DNA of 64,000 bases from an uncultured Vampirovibrio sp. (GCA_910577395.1 CAJTLG010000001.1:266453-330452); one strand, 5' to 3'; counted from the first letter of the stretch, positions 43,679 through 54,429 are shown. The notes: generated by a model not told the origin, from the sequence alone. Numbers and translations: made by a program.

Positions 43679-44404
43679 ATGATGAAAAGCACAAAAATTC
43701 AGGGATTTAAAGTCAACCTTTTAAAATATTCTGATGCCTTAGATTTTGTTAAACTTTCACTTGATAACGGGGAAGGTATTCAAATTGTAACAATTAATCC
43801 TGAAATGATTGAGGCGGCTAAAAAAAATTCCGAATTTAAAGAAGTTTTAAATAATGCGGAACTTGTTGTGCCTGACGGCGTTGGGATTAAACTGGCGCTT
43901 AAGTTTAAGGGCATAGAGCAAGAACAGATAAGGGGTGTAGATTTTGCACAAAGCCTGATTGAACTGTCATCAAAGCATTCTTTCAAGATAGCACTTGTTG
44001 GGGCGAAACCGGAAATTAATACAAAGCTTGTTAATGTTTTAAAAAATAAGTATCCCGGGTTGAATATTGTATATGCGCGTGACGGGTATTTTCAAGATGA
44101 AAATAAAATAATTGATGAGATTAAAAAGTCAGGTGCAAATATTATTTTTAGTGCACTTGGTGCACCAAAGCAGGAATTTTTTAACGAAAAAATTAAAAAT
44201 GCAATACAAGGTTCTGTTTCAATAGGCCTTGGCGGTACATTTGATGTATTATCCGGCTCTGTAAAGCAGGCGCCGCCAATTTTTAGAACACTTGGTATTG
44301 AATGGCTCTATAGGACAATCAAGCAGCCTGAAAGATTTAAAAGAATATTTCCTGCTTTGCCATTATTCCTTTTTCACAGTATAATGGAAGTGTTCAAGAG
44401 GTGA
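43679..44404 (+). CDS. WecG/TagA/CpsF-family glycosyltransferase
   Basis: 241 residues. GIQIVTINPEMIEAAKKNSE, ELVVPDGVGIKLALKFKG, IRGVDFAQSLIELS, FKIALVGAKPEIN and FSALGAPKQEFFNEKIKN, SIGLGGTFDVLSGSVKQAPP and EWLYRTIKQPERFKR are the family blocks. Members add ManNAc(A)-type sugars to undecaprenyl-linked GlcNAc for teichoic acid, ECA or capsule. The start is one of two tandem ATG codons (43679, 43682); TATTAT lies 7 nt upstream and no Shine-Dalgarno is seen. Confidence 0.9.
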   Translation: MMKSTKIQGFKVNLLKYSDALDFVKLSLDNGEGIQIVTINPEMIEAAKKNSEFKEVLNNAELVVPDGVGIKLALKFKGIEQEQIRGVDFAQSLIELSSKHSFKIALVGAKPEINTKLVNVLKNKYPGLNIVYARDGYFQDENKIIDEIKKSGANIIFSALGAPKQEFFNEKIKNAIQGSVSIGLGGTFDVLSGSVKQAPPIFRTLGIEWLYRTIKQPERFKRIFPALPLFLFHSIMEVFKR

Positions 44405-44412
44405 GAGAACAT

Positions 44413-45225
44413 ATGTTTAATTTTGAAGAGTTCACAAAGAGTGTCAGAAAAGATATTCTTAATATGATTTGTAAGGCTAAATCAGGTCATCCTGGCGGCT
44501 CTTTGTCTTGTGTTGAAATACTTACCGTATTATATAAAAAAATTATGTTTGTCCCGTCTGAATGGAAGAAATCACCTGATTTTGATAAAAGGGACAGATT
44601 TATCCTTTCAAAAGGTCATGCAAGTGCTTGTCTTTACAGTATACTTGCACGCTCAGGTTTTTTTGATACTGAAGAACTTTTAACATTCAGAAAGTTTGGT
44701 TCGAGGCTGCAAGGGCACCCGTCTGCCAGATACGGACTTGAAGGAATTGAGGCCTCTACCGGCTCTCTTGGGCAAGGGCTTTCAATGGCTGCAGGTATTG
44801 CATTGGCGCTTAAGCTTGATAAAAATCCTGCAAAGGTATTTGTTCTCCTTGGTGACGGTGAATTACAGGAAGGCAGTGTTTGGGAAGCATTAATGGGCAT
44901 TTCTCACAGAAAGCTTGACAATATTGTTGCAATAATCGACAAAAACAGACTTCAAATAGACGGCTCTTGTGATGATGTTAAGTCGCTTGGCATGCTTGAT
45001 AAAAAGCTTGAGGCGTTCGGTTTTGAAGTAAGAACAGTTGACGGGCATTCTGAAAATGAACTGACGGAGGTACTCTTACAAGCCAAAAAAGCTTGTAAAC
45101 CATATGCTGTTATTGCAAATACAATAAAAGGCAAAGGTATTTCATTTATGGAAAATAATGCCGCTTGGCATGGAAAAGCGCCAAAAGAAACCGAGCTTTG
45201 TGCAGCTTTGGAGGAATTAAATTAA
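44413..45225 (+). CDS. Transketolase, N-terminal (ThDP-binding) subunit
   Basis: 270 residues from the ATG at 44413 (GAGGTGAG upstream; a GTG at 44401 would overlap wecG). SGHPGGSLSCVEIL, SKGHASACLYSILAR, GRLQGHPS-like GSRLQGHPSARYGLE, GSLGQGLSMAAGIALALKLD and GDGELQEGSVWEALM (the GDG..N-type ThDP motif) define the N-terminal half. In many anaerobes the enzyme is split into two subunits, as here. It moves two-carbon units in the pentose phosphate pathway. Confidence 0.93.
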   Translation: MFNFEEFTKSVRKDILNMICKAKSGHPGGSLSCVEILTVLYKKIMFVPSEWKKSPDFDKRDRFILSKGHASACLYSILARSGFFDTEELLTFRKFGSRLQGHPSARYGLEGIEASTGSLGQGLSMAAGIALALKLDKNPAKVFVLLGDGELQEGSVWEALMGISHRKLDNIVAIIDKNRLQIDGSCDDVKSLGMLDKKLEAFGFEVRTVDGHSENELTEVLLQAKKACKPYAVIANTIKGKGISFMENNAAWHGKAPKETELCAALEELN

Positions 45226-45227
45226 TT

Positions 45228-46199
45228 ATGGGAATTAATGGTTCTTTATTAAAAAATATAGATGAAGTTAAGTCTCCGCGGGCTGCATATGGTGAAACCC
45301 TTGTGGAGCTTGGAAAGACAAATAAGGATATAGTTGTCCTGGATGCGGATTTAAGCTGCTCAACACAAACCTGTATGTTTGCAAAAGAGTTTCCTGACAG
45401 GTTTTTTAATTCCGGCATTGCTGAACAGGATATGATGACAACGGCTGCAGGGCTTGCAATTGCCGGGAAAATACCGTTTGTAAGCACTTTTGCAATGTTT
45501 GCAACCGCAAGATGTCTTGACCAAATTAGAAATTCGATTTGTTATCCAAAATTGAATGTAAAAATTGTTGCAACCCATGGCGGTATTACCGTAGGGGAGG
45601 ACGGCGCCTCTCATCAGGCACTTGAAGATGTTTCTTTTATGCGTTCTATTCCTGATATGACAGTAATTGTACCTTCTGATTACAACGAAGTAAAAGAGGC
45701 CGTTAAATATGCGCTTGAGGTTAACGGTCCTGTTTATATCAGAGTTTCAAGAACAAATCTAAAAACCGTATTCGATGAAAATAACTATAAGATTAATCCT
45801 TCCGCCGCAATTAAAATAACAGAAGGGTCTGATGTTACAATTGTGACAAACGGGGAAACTCTTATTGAGGCAATAAATGCAGCTAAACTGTTGGAAAAGG
45901 AAGGCATTAAAGCTGAATTGCTCCATACCCCTGTTTTGAAACCATTTCTTGCAAAAAATGATTTAATAAACAGTGCAAAAAAAACAGGCAGGGTTATTAC
46001 AATTGAAAATCACAGCATAATTGGCGGAGTCGGTTCTGTAGTTTGCGAAACACTTTCAGAAAATCTACCGACAAAGGTATTAAGAATCGGTACTAATGAT
46101 ACTTTCGGCCAAAGCGGTGAGCAGCGTGTCTTAATGGAAGAGTACGGCTTGACTGCTGAAAAACTGTACACAAAAATTAAAAAGTTTTTAAATAAGTAA
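45228..46199 (+). CDS. Transketolase, C-terminal subunit
   Basis: 323 residues from the ATG 2 bp after the previous stop; GGAGG lies upstream. PRAAYGETLVELGKTNKDIV, LDADLSCSTQ, RFFNSGIAEQDMMTTAAGLA (catalytic Glu that activates ThDP), ATHGGITVGEDGASHQALED and DVTIVTNGETLIEA are the pyrimidine-binding and C-terminal domains of transketolase. It must pair with the product of the preceding gene. ftsE follows after 15 bp. Confidence 0.93.
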   Translation: MGINGSLLKNIDEVKSPRAAYGETLVELGKTNKDIVVLDADLSCSTQTCMFAKEFPDRFFNSGIAEQDMMTTAAGLAIAGKIPFVSTFAMFATARCLDQIRNSICYPKLNVKIVATHGGITVGEDGASHQALEDVSFMRSIPDMTVIVPSDYNEVKEAVKYALEVNGPVYIRVSRTNLKTVFDENNYKINPSAAIKITEGSDVTIVTNGETLIEAINAAKLLEKEGIKAELLHTPVLKPFLAKNDLINSAKKTGRVITIENHSIIGGVGSVVCETLSENLPTKVLRIGTNDTFGQSGEQRVLMEEYGLTAEKLYTKIKKFLNK

Positions 46200-46214
46200 A
46201 TTTGGAAAAAATAA

Positions 46215-46889
46215 ATGATTGTTTTAAGAGATGTAATTAAACAGTATAAAAATAAATTTGCCCTTTATAATGTGAATTTACACATTAATCCGGGCGAATT
46301 TGTCTTTCTTGTGGGTTCATCCGGTGCAGGCAAGTCTACCTTGATGAAACTTCTGTACATGGAAGAAAAGCCCACCAGGGGCCAGGTTTTGGTTGGAGGG
46401 ATTAACATTGCAAATCTTCATCCAAACAAAATACCGAACTTAAGGCGTTGCATGGGGATAGTTTTCCAGGATTACAAGCTGCTCCAAAACCACACCGTAT
46501 ACGATAATATTGCATATGTAATTAGAACTATGGGTATTTCATCAAAAGAAATCGAAGCAAGGGTGTACGGTGCCCTTAAGGTTGTCGGCCTTGAAGATAA
46601 AGCAAGGTCAAAACCGACCGAGCTTTCCGGTGGTGAACAGCAAAGGGTTTCTATTGCGCGTGCTATTGTAAACGGTCCTCCGCTTTTGATTGCAGACGAA
46701 CCTACGGGAAATCTTGACCCTAAAAATTCCATGGAGGTTATGCAAATATTAGAGCAGGTTAACCAGAGGGGGATTACAATTTTAGTGTCTACACACGACC
46801 ATGCTATTGTAAACCATTTCAGAAAACGTGTAATCACACTTGAAAAAGGACAGATTATTAAAGACGTACAGGCGGGAACTTATGACTAA
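46215..46889 (+). CDS. ftsE: Cell-division ABC ATPase FtsE
   Basis: 224 residues. Walker A GSSGAGKSTLMK, Q-loop VFQDYKLL, signature LSGGEQQRVSIARAI, Walker B LLIADEPTGNLD and the H-loop STHDHAIV are all intact. Paired with FtsX it controls septal peptidoglycan hydrolases at the inner membrane. It overlaps ftsX by 8 bp. Confidence 0.95.
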   Translation: MIVLRDVIKQYKNKFALYNVNLHINPGEFVFLVGSSGAGKSTLMKLLYMEEKPTRGQVLVGGINIANLHPNKIPNLRRCMGIVFQDYKLLQNHTVYDNIAYVIRTMGISSKEIEARVYGALKVVGLEDKARSKPTELSGGEQQRVSIARAIVNGPPLLIADEPTGNLDPKNSMEVMQILEQVNQRGITILVSTHDHAIVNHFRKRVITLEKGQIIKDVQAGTYD

Positions 46890-47799
46890 CGGCTCAACCA
46901 GAAACAGATTAAAACAAAAAGTTAAATCTCATATACCTAAAGACTGGCTTACCGAGATGAGAATAGCTTATCGTATTCTTATTGAAACATTCAAGGGTAT
47001 CCGTCAGACCGATTTTCTTATTAATATTGCTATTGTTACCACTATGGCGGCGATTTTAACGTTGTTTGGTGTTATATTCAGATTTACGCTTTCTCTTTCA
47101 AGTATTGTTGATGAAATAGGCGGAAGTTTACAGGTCAGTGTGTATCTTGAACCTCAAGCCGATATTAATGGTACGATAAATCAGATTAAAAAATTTGACC
47201 ATGTAAAAAAAGTGACATTTATTTCAAAAGATAAATCCTGGAATGATTTTAGGCGCGAAATAGATGTGCCGGATGTTGATAACCCCTTGCCGGACACTCT
47301 TCATGTTCAGGTGGATAGTATAAAAAATATAGATAGCATAATGGCATCTGTTAAAAAACTGCCTGATATCCAGGAGCTTGGGTACGCCAAGGAGCTTGCT
47401 CAAAAAGTAGAGACATTAAATAAGGTAAGTCATACCGTGACTCTTGTTGTTATGGTGATTGCATCTTTGCTTACAATAACAATTATTAACAATACAATTC
47501 AGCTTGTTATTCAATCAAGAAAAGATGAAATTGAGATTATGCGTCTTATGGGTGTAAGTAATTGGTATATTAAATGCCCGCTTGTTCTTCAGGGTGCAAT
47601 ATATGGCTTTACTGGCGCCTTGCTTGCGGTTATTCCTATAAATCTTGCCCAAGGGTATTTGCAAAAAGTACATGAATTTTTTGTAATTCCTGTATTTTCT
47701 TTTGCACAAGGCTTGGTTGTCCTTTCGGTAATTTTGGTCGGAGTAATTTTCTCATCCGGCGGCAGCCTTATGAGTATTAAAAAGCATCTGCAGGTTTAG
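46882..47799 (+). CDS. ftsX: Cell-division permease FtsX
   Basis: 305 residues from the ATG at 46882 inside the end of ftsE. Four membrane helices: one at ~50-75 (INIAIVTTMAAILTLFGVIF), a periplasmic loop (SLQVSVYLEPQADINGTINQ ... VKKVTFISKDKSW), then three near the C-terminus (TVTLVVMVIASLLTITIINN; YGFTGALLAVIPINLAQGYL; GLVVLSVILVGVIFSSGGSL). RKDEIEIMRLMGVSNWYIKC is the typical FtsX coupling helix. Confidence 0.92.
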   Translation: MTNGSTRNRLKQKVKSHIPKDWLTEMRIAYRILIETFKGIRQTDFLINIAIVTTMAAILTLFGVIFRFTLSLSSIVDEIGGSLQVSVYLEPQADINGTINQIKKFDHVKKVTFISKDKSWNDFRREIDVPDVDNPLPDTLHVQVDSIKNIDSIMASVKKLPDIQELGYAKELAQKVETLNKVSHTVTLVVMVIASLLTITIINNTIQLVIQSRKDEIEIMRLMGVSNWYIKCPLVLQGAIYGFTGALLAVIPINLAQGYLQKVHEFFVIPVFSFAQGLVVLSVILVGVIFSSGGSLMSIKKHLQV

Positions 47800-47800
47800 T

Positions 47801-48619
47801 ATGCAGGAAGATTTTGACACTATAGCAGAACACTATAATGATTATTTGCCTCCGCTTTCCGAGCCTATGAGTAAAGCGTTGGATGCACTCCGCGCTCCGC
47901 AGGCTGATACGCGCGCTTTATCAAGACTTTTAATGCAGGATACTATTCTTGCAAGTAAAACTTTCAAGCTTGTTAATTCTGCCTACTTTTCTTCTACATC
48001 TTCCAAGCATCTTTCTTCAATAAATAAAGCTCTTATGTCGCTTGGTGCAATGAAGGTTAAAAATATAATAATAGCACTTGTTTTACAAAAGCTATACGAT
48101 AGTGAAGGCCCGGCCGATTTATTTCGTCATTCTGTTTTTTGTGCTACCGCATGTGAGTTTTTGGCAGAACAGTATAAAACAATAAATCCTGATGATGCTT
48201 TTATTTTAGGGTTTTTACATGATATTGGACAAGTTGTTTTAAAATCAAAATACGGAAGTGAATATGAAAATGTTCATAAAACCGCTAACGGCAATTATGA
48301 AATGTTGTTAAAATTGGAGAATGAAAAATTTGGGGTTACTCATTCTGAACTTGGTGCACTATTGTGTAAAAAATGGAAAATGCCGGCTATTCTTGTAGAC
48401 ACCATAAAATTTCACCATGCGCCCAAGGCAGCCACCATTCCTTTTGCGGCGGGTTTTGTTTATTTAGCGGATAGAATTGTTGCAATCAATCCTGAATCAT
48501 CAACTGTTAGTCCGGATGTGTTGGATTATCTTCAAATTTCATTTACTGACGTTGCGCAGTCCAGGGAAAAAATAATGGCACGCGCAAATGTTTTTTTAAG
48601 AGAATTGTCTGATTTTTAA
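47801..48619 (+). CDS. HDOD-domain signalling protein
   Basis: 272 residues, starting directly after ftsX's stop. LPPLSEPMSKALDALRAP, LLMQDTILASKTFKLVNSAY, ISINKALMSLGAMKVKNIII-like block (SSINKALMSLGAMKVKNIII) and AFILGFLHDIGQVVLKSKYG are hallmarks of the HDOD domain. It keeps an HD-like pair in FLHDIG but lacks a complete phosphohydrolase metal site. Such proteins regulate cell-cycle or motility outputs by protein contact. The position behind ftsEX may point to division control. Confidence 0.88.
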   Translation: MQEDFDTIAEHYNDYLPPLSEPMSKALDALRAPQADTRALSRLLMQDTILASKTFKLVNSAYFSSTSSKHLSSINKALMSLGAMKVKNIIIALVLQKLYDSEGPADLFRHSVFCATACEFLAEQYKTINPDDAFILGFLHDIGQVVLKSKYGSEYENVHKTANGNYEMLLKLENEKFGVTHSELGALLCKKWKMPAILVDTIKFHHAPKAATIPFAAGFVYLADRIVAINPESSTVSPDVLDYLQISFTDVAQSREKIMARANVFLRELSDF

Positions 48620-48627
48620 TTTTTTGT

Positions 48628-49743
48628 CTATTCAAATAATCCGAGTTGCCCGTTGTTAAAGTTGCCGGGGATGTCATATCCAAGGTGTTTATATGCAGAT
48701 TTTGTAACAGTTCTGCCTCTTAATGTTCTCATTAAAAGCCCTGATTGTAATAAATAAGGTTCATAAACATCTTCAATGGTTCTGATATCTTCCCCAAGTG
48801 CAACAGCAAGTGTTTCAATACCAACCGGGCCTCCTGAATATTTTTCTATAATCAGCTTTAACAGTGCTCTATCTGTATTATCAAGTCCAAAATCATCAAT
48901 GTTTAAATTATTAAGGGCAAGATTTGCAATTTCCTTGGTTATTTTTCCATCCCCCTTAACTATTGCATAGTCACTTGCTCTTTTAATTAGCCTGTTTGCT
49001 ATCCTTGGTGTGGCGCGTGACCTTAAGGCTATTTCAAGAGCACCATTTTCGTCAATCTCAACATTTAAAATTTTTGCACTTCTTTTTACTATCTGCTGCA
49101 ATTCTTCCGGTTTATAAAATTCAAGCCTGTGAATTATACCAAACCTATCCCTTAATGGGCCCGAAAGAGCGCCCGCCTTTGTTGTGGCACCTATAAGAGT
49201 AAATTTTTGCACAGGCACCCTCATCGTTTTTACCGTCTGACTTTTTCCTGTGGTAAGGTCCAAAGAAAAATCTTCCATTGCGGGGTAAAGAATTTCTTCC
49301 GCCACTTTGTTTAAACGGTGTATTTCATCTATAAATAAAATTTCCCCGCCTTTGAGGCTCATTAAAATTCCTATAATATCCCTTGGACGTTCCAGAGCCG
49401 GTGCAGAGGTTATTTTAATATCTACACCGTATTCCTCGGCTATTATTCCCGCAAGCGTTGTTTTTCCAAGCCCCGGCGGCCCGTAGAATAAAAGGTGGTC
49501 AAGTGGTACATTTCGCCTTTTAGCGGCCTCAATTGAAATTTTTAATGTTTCTTTTAAAGATGTTTGTCCGATATACTCATTAAAGCTTTTAGGGCGTATT
49601 GTTTTTTCATACGTTTCATCAAATTCATTTGAAACTGCCTCTAAATCTTTAGCCCGTGCTTTTGATTTTGGAGGCAGTTTTTGAATATTACTTTCCCCGT
49701 TTTTGGGGGTGTTTTTTTTGCTGTCGTCGTCTGAAATTATCAT
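48628..49743 (-). CDS. ruvB: Holliday-junction branch-migration helicase subunit RuvB
   Basis: 371 residues. [40 protein letters not shown] (Walker A), [20 protein letters not shown] (Walker B), [20 protein letters not shown] and the C-terminal winged helix ([20 protein letters not shown]). It drives branch migration with RuvA, completing recombination. RuvA and RuvC are not in the window. It is unusual in having a ~40-residue charged N-terminal extension. 1 bp separates it from the permease upstream. Confidence 0.96.
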   Translation of the reverse strand: MIISDDDSKKNTPKNGESNIQKLPPKSKARAKDLEAVSNEFDETYEKTIRPKSFNEYIGQTSLKETLKISIEAAKRRNVPLDHLLFYGPPGLGKTTLAGIIAEEYGVDIKITSAPALERPRDIIGILMSLKGGEILFIDEIHRLNKVAEEILYPAMEDFSLDLTTGKSQTVKTMRVPVQKFTLIGATTKAGALSGPLRDRFGIIHRLEFYKPEELQQIVKRSAKILNVEIDENGALEIALRSRATPRIANRLIKRASDYAIVKGDGKITKEIANLALNNLNIDDFGLDNTDRALLKLIIEKYSGGPVGIETLAVALGEDIRTIEDVYEPYLLQSGLLMRTLRGRTVTKSAYKHLGYDIPGNFNNGQLGLFE

Positions 49744-49744
49744 T

Positions 49745-51064
49745 TTATCTTAAAAATCTAAGGTAGATATATGCGGTACTTATTAAAAGTGCCAACATTG
49801 TTATTGAAAAGCCGTATTTTAAAAATCTGCCAAATGATATCGGGCAACCGTTTTTGTGTGCGGTTTCGGATACGATAACATTTGCCGCCGCACCTATTAT
49901 TGTCATGTTTCCGCCAAGGCATGCACCCAATGATAAACACCACCACAGGGGATGTGTGTATTCAGCTCCTTCAATACTTTGTATAGTGGCAAGCATTGGT
50001 GCCATTGTTGCGGTGTAGGGGATGTTGTCAATAATACCTGATAAGATACCTGATGCCCAAAGGATAATCATGCTGGTAGCAGCTTGAGAGCCTTCAGTTA
50101 CCTTGAGCAGCCATTTTGCCATAAGGTCAATACCGCCTGCAGCCTCTAATCCGCCAATTATGATAAATAAACCTATAAAGAAGAAAATTGTATTCCACTC
50201 TACACTTACCAAAAGCTTAGAAGGTTTTTCAAATATCATCAGTATGGCTGCACCAATCATTGCAATTAAATATGTAGGGATATGTGTAATATCGTGTGTT
50301 ACAAAGCCTAAAATTACAAGAGCAAGCACAACGCCTGAGCGTATAGCAAGGCCTTTGTGTAAAATACTTCTTGAATTATCAATTGCAGCCACCATTTCCA
50401 TTTTTTCAGGTGTGCTTTTTAATTGTTTTCTAAATAAGAAAATTAAAATGCCGATTGTTACAAATAAAATCAATGCAACAATGTCCGTTAATTCTTTTAC
50501 AAAGTCCATAAAGCTGAACCCTGCAGCAGAACCTATAATAATATTTGGAGGGTCACCGATTAATGTTGCTGTACCGCCGATATTAGAACATAAAATTTCT
50601 GTTATAAGGAAAGGTATAGGGTCTAAATCAAGCTTTTTACATGCAACAAATGTTATCGGCATAACAAGAATAACTGTTGTGACATTATCTAAAAATGCGC
50701 TTGCAACTGCAGTAAATATAGCAAGGGCGCACAAAACAAGTTTCGGCTTACCTTTTGTAAGCTTTAACATTTCATTTGCCATCCATTTAAACATACCGCT
50801 TCTTGCGCAAATATGCACAATTATCATCATTGAAACAAGTAAAAATATTACATTAAAATCGATATAATTAATAAAATATTGCCCTAATGTTTCAGGTGTT
50901 TTATCAGAGCTTAAAAGTCCTAAAAACAAAGTGGCACATGCACCAAGAAGTGCTACTGTCACTTTTGAAATTTTTTCCCAGGCAATAAAAATATATGCCA
51001 CAATAAGTATTATTGCACTTATCATTATGGCGTTTTGCTGTACTATTTGGTGCAAATGTTCCAA
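49745..51064 (-). CDS. ArsB/NhaD-type ion permease
   Basis: 439 residues with about eleven membrane helices. [60 protein letters not shown] and [17 protein letters not shown] are the paired motifs of the IT superfamily (ArsB, NhaD, P-protein). It probably exchanges Na+ for H+ or exports an oxyanion; no arsenic-resistance gene is nearby, so NhaD-like sodium extrusion is the better guess. Confidence 0.85.
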   Translation of the reverse strand: MEHLHQIVQQNAIMISAIILIVAYIFIAWEKISKVTVALLGACATLFLGLLSSDKTPETLGQYFINYIDFNVIFLLVSMMIIVHICARSGMFKWMANEMLKLTKGKPKLVLCALAIFTAVASAFLDNVTTVILVMPITFVACKKLDLDPIPFLITEILCSNIGGTATLIGDPPNIIIGSAAGFSFMDFVKELTDIVALILFVTIGILIFLFRKQLKSTPEKMEMVAAIDNSRSILHKGLAIRSGVVLALVILGFVTHDITHIPTYLIAMIGAAILMIFEKPSKLLVSVEWNTIFFFIGLFIIIGGLEAAGGIDLMAKWLLKVTEGSQAATSMIILWASGILSGIIDNIPYTATMAPMLATIQSIEGAEYTHPLWWCLSLGACLGGNMTIIGAAANVIVSETAHKNGCPISFGRFLKYGFSITMLALLISTAYIYLRFLR

Positions 51065-51204
51065 AATATTCTCCTCCTTTTAAAAACTTCCCAATTATAC
51101 TAATTCTACCCGCTGAAACATTTTAGTCAATTTGCCTTAAAAATATTGCTTATGTTTATGATATTATTTAGGATAATAAAATACATATATTAGGGGAGAA
51201 ATTA

Positions 51205-54054
51205 ATGGGCTTAGTTGATGTATTGCTTAAAGTTTTTAAAGACCCGAATGACCGTAAAATTGCAAAGGTCATGCCTGTGGTTGAACATATAAATCATCTT
51301 GAAGAAGAGTATTCTAAATTTTCAGATGATGAACTTCGTGCAAAAACGACGGAATTTAAAAAAATATTATCTGAAAGAGAAACAAGCCCTGATTATAAAA
51401 CAGACCGCGCCCTTGAAAAAGCCGTTCTTGATAAAATCTTGCCAGAGGCTTTTGCGGTTGTTAGGGAAGCTGGCAGACGCGTTTTAAATATGCGGCATTT
51501 TGATGTACAGTTAATCGGCGGTATATTCCTCCATGAGGGGCATATTGCAGAGATGAGAACAGGTGAAGGCAAAACCCTTGTTGCCACATTGCCCGCTTAT
51601 TTAAATGCTCTTACAGGAAAAGGTGTTCATATAATTACCGTAAATGATTATCTTGCACAGCGTGACCGTGACTGGATGGGAAAGATTTTTGAATTTCTTG
51701 GTCTTACTGTTGGTGTAATATTATCAACAGACAGTTTTAATTTTGAAAAGAAAAAAGCGGCCTATGCCTGTGATATTACCTATGGTACCAATAACGAATT
51801 TGGGTTTGATTATTTAAGGGATAATATGGCAACAAGTACTTCTGCACTTTGTCAAAGACCTTATAATTATGCAATTATTGATGAAGTGGACAGTATTCTT
51901 ATTGATGAAGCAAGAACTCCGCTTATAATCTCCGGCCGTCTTGAAAAATCGGCCGATACCTATAGATTAATGGCCAAAGTTGCTCCGCAGCTTGAAAAAA
52001 TTACCCACTATGAAGTGGATGAAAAAAATAAAAATATTATCTTCACAGAAGATGGGATTGATAAGGCGCAAGCCATTTTGGGTGTGGATGATTTATTTGA
52101 TATTCAAACCCAATATGCTCATCATCTGCTGCAGGCACTAAAGGCAAAAGAATTATTCACCAGGGATACCGATTATGTTGTCCGCGATAACGAGATTATG
52201 ATTGTGGATGAATTTACCGGCCGCTTAATGCAGGGCCGTCGTTGGTCTGACGGGCTTCATCAGGCAATTGAGGCTAAAGAAGGTGTTCCGATACAAGATG
52301 AAACCCAAACCCTTGCAAGCATTACATTCCAAAACCTATTTAGATTGTATCCTAAACTTTCAGGTATGACGGGTACCGCTATGACAGAAGAGGCTGAATT
52401 TGGCAAAATATACAATCTGCCAGTAACCGCTATTCCTACAAATAAGCCCGATATCAGGATTAACGAGGCAGATGCTATATTTAATAAACAAACAGTAAAA
52501 TACAAGGAAGTTGTGGAAGAAATTGTCCGCATGTCAAAAATTGGCCGCCCTGTATTGGTTGGCACTATTAGTATTGAAAAATCCGAGCTTATATCATCTC
52601 TTTTAAATCAGGTAGGTGTAAAGCATAACGTATTGAATGCAAAACACCACCAAAAAGAGGCATATATTATAGCGCAGGCAGGTCGTGTGGGTGCCGTAAC
52701 TATTGCAACCAATATGGCCGGTCGTGGTACAGATATCCTGCTTGGCGGGAACCCTGAATACCTTGCCAAAGAAGAACTTGATTCTATGGGCATTACCCCC
52801 GAGAGTCCGGATTATGAAATCAAAAAAGAGGAGGCTCTTGCCCGTGCACGTAATATAACTGAGGAAGAGCATAAAAAGGTTATAGAGCTTGGCGGATTGC
52901 ACGTTATCGGGACAGAAAGGCACGAATCGCGCCGTATTGATAATCAGTTAAGAGGGCGTGCTGCAAGACAGGGCGACCCCGGGTCTACAAAGTTTTTCTT
53001 ATCACTTGAAGATGACCTGATGAGAAAATTTGGCGGAAATGTTATAGCGCAGTTTATGAGTGATGATATGGTGATAAATTCCCCTCTGATTTCCCGTCAA
53101 ATTGAATCTGCACAAAAGAAAGTTGAAGTGCACTATTTTGATATAAGAAAAAGCGTGCTTGAATATGATGATGTTATCAATATTCAAAGGGAAAAATTCT
53201 ATGCTCAAAGGAAAAAGGTTTTAAATGCTAAAAATTTAAATTCCGATATTGTTTATATGATTGAAAAAGAAGTGGATAAAATATTAAAACAGTATATTTC
53301 ACCTGATATGTCTCCTGCCGAGTATGTGCCGAATGAATTAAATATGCTTGTTAATGAAATTAAGTCTGTCTTTCCGCAATTAAATACACTTGTTGTAGAT
53401 GATATTAAAAATTTCAGGTTTAACGATATGTCATCGCACCTTAAAAATCTTACTAAAGAGGCCTACAGGAACCATGAAAAAATCACCGTGGATAATTTTA
53501 ATGCCGTGATTGAAAGATATAATCTTGGTGAGCCAAGGCAGGATGTATTTTCTGACGATAATGTCATTCGTGCCCTTGAAAGAGATGTATTGTTGCAGGT
53601 AATTGACGCTAAATGGATTGACCACCTTGCGAATATTGATGATTTAAAAGACAGTATCGGTCTTGTGGCATACGGGCAAAAAGACCCACTCATTGAATAT
53701 AAAAAAGGTGCATTCAATTTGTTTAATTCTATGATGTCTGATATCCAATCAGAAACCGTAAGACACCTTATGAGGGTGAAATTTGGTGTCCAAATTGTGG
53801 GGCAAGAGGATGGGCAGGTGGCCGATTTAGCCCTGAGTGACGCGCCTATTTCTTCACTCCTTGGTGTGCAATCTTCTAATGAAGGAATTGAAACAGAGCT
53901 TACCAAGGCGCTTAAAAATTCTACAAACAATGAGGCGGATATTGAAAGGGCAGGCGAAGGTGCTATTCGGCCTGAAAATAAAATTGGCAGAAATGACAAG
54001 TGTCCTTGTGGTAGTGGTTTGAAATATAAAAACTGCTGCGGTAAAAACGCGTAA
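51205..54054 (+). CDS. secA: Protein translocase ATPase SecA
   Basis: 949 residues from an ATG with AGGGGAG upstream. MRTGEGKTLVATLPAYLNAL (Walker A), DEVDSILIDEARTPLIISGR (DEAD box), the GMTGTAMTEEAEF block, NMAGRGTDILLGG and HESRRIDNQLRGRAARQGDP are intact. The C-terminus ends with the zinc-binding SEC-C motif CPCGSGLKYKNCCG that contacts SecB and ribosomes. It powers export through SecYEG. The array of lectin-module fragments begins less than 150 bp after its stop codon. Confidence 0.97.
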   Translation: MGLVDVLLKVFKDPNDRKIAKVMPVVEHINHLEEEYSKFSDDELRAKTTEFKKILSERETSPDYKTDRALEKAVLDKILPEAFAVVREAGRRVLNMRHFDVQLIGGIFLHEGHIAEMRTGEGKTLVATLPAYLNALTGKGVHIITVNDYLAQRDRDWMGKIFEFLGLTVGVILSTDSFNFEKKKAAYACDITYGTNNEFGFDYLRDNMATSTSALCQRPYNYAIIDEVDSILIDEARTPLIISGRLEKSADTYRLMAKVAPQLEKITHYEVDEKNKNIIFTEDGIDKAQAILGVDDLFDIQTQYAHHLLQALKAKELFTRDTDYVVRDNEIMIVDEFTGRLMQGRRWSDGLHQAIEAKEGVPIQDETQTLASITFQNLFRLYPKLSGMTGTAMTEEAEFGKIYNLPVTAIPTNKPDIRINEADAIFNKQTVKYKEVVEEIVRMSKIGRPVLVGTISIEKSELISSLLNQVGVKHNVLNAKHHQKEAYIIAQAGRVGAVTIATNMAGRGTDILLGGNPEYLAKEELDSMGITPESPDYEIKKEEALARARNITEEEHKKVIELGGLHVIGTERHESRRIDNQLRGRAARQGDPGSTKFFLSLEDDLMRKFGGNVIAQFMSDDMVINSPLISRQIESAQKKVEVHYFDIRKSVLEYDDVINIQREKFYAQRKKVLNAKNLNSDIVYMIEKEVDKILKQYISPDMSPAEYVPNELNMLVNEIKSVFPQLNTLVVDDIKNFRFNDMSSHLKNLTKEAYRNHEKITVDNFNAVIERYNLGEPRQDVFSDDNVIRALERDVLLQVIDAKWIDHLANIDDLKDSIGLVAYGQKDPLIEYKKGAFNLFNSMMSDIQSETVRHLMRVKFGVQIVGQEDGQVADLALSDAPISSLLGVQSSNEGIETELTKALKNSTNNEADIERAGEGAIRPENKIGRNDKCPCGSGLKYKNCCGKNA

Positions 54055-54112
54055 GCCAAAGTGAAACACAACAGCAAATGTTGGGTTAATGTTCGTGTAT
54101 GTATCAATGTCC

Positions 54113-54155
54113 GTCGTAGTATGCGTGCTCAAGCAGCGTGAAATACCTGCAGGCG
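54113..54155 (+). other. Degenerate copy of the leader element at the edge of the array (unit 3)
   Basis: TCGTAGTAT (54114-54122), a small hairpin (TGCT/AGCA) and GTGAAATACCTGCAGGCG (54139-54156) follow the order and spacing of unit 2 at 21979-22027 (distance between the first and the GAAATACC block 26 versus 27 nt). Similarity is partial and it lies on the strand opposite to the cassettes. Confidence 0.4.
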
Positions 54156-54196
54156 GGAAAATGCATAAAAATGATACAGAATATTCCTATACCCAG

Positions 54197-54403
54197 GACA
54201 CAGCGCACCGAAAAGGCATAGGTGCTGCTATTCATATAACTTACAGTGACTGTGCCATCTCCAAAACGTAACTGTCCATAGCCACTGCCTGACCACATAT
54301 GGTACGGGTGGCAGTAGTTAGATGCGGCGCCCACACACTTGCCTAGCTGATAGCACCGCGGTGCTCCGGTACTCGCTCCTGCTGCTCGGCTACACAGTTT
54401 CAT
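54197..54403 (-). pseudogene. Silent lectin-module cassette C4
   Basis: 69 open codons from KLCSRAAGAS to AFSVRCV, matching residues 323-402 of the prepilin-like protein. Conserved marks: GAPRCYQLGKC, CHPYHMWSG, then a shorter variable part (GYGQLRFGDG) and FSVRCV. No start codon with ribosome site, no promoter and no stop inside. After VRCV comes LGIG and then unrelated sequence running into unit 3. Confidence 0.7.
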
Positions 54404-54429
54404 GTGTCTGTACTTAAACTATATCCAGG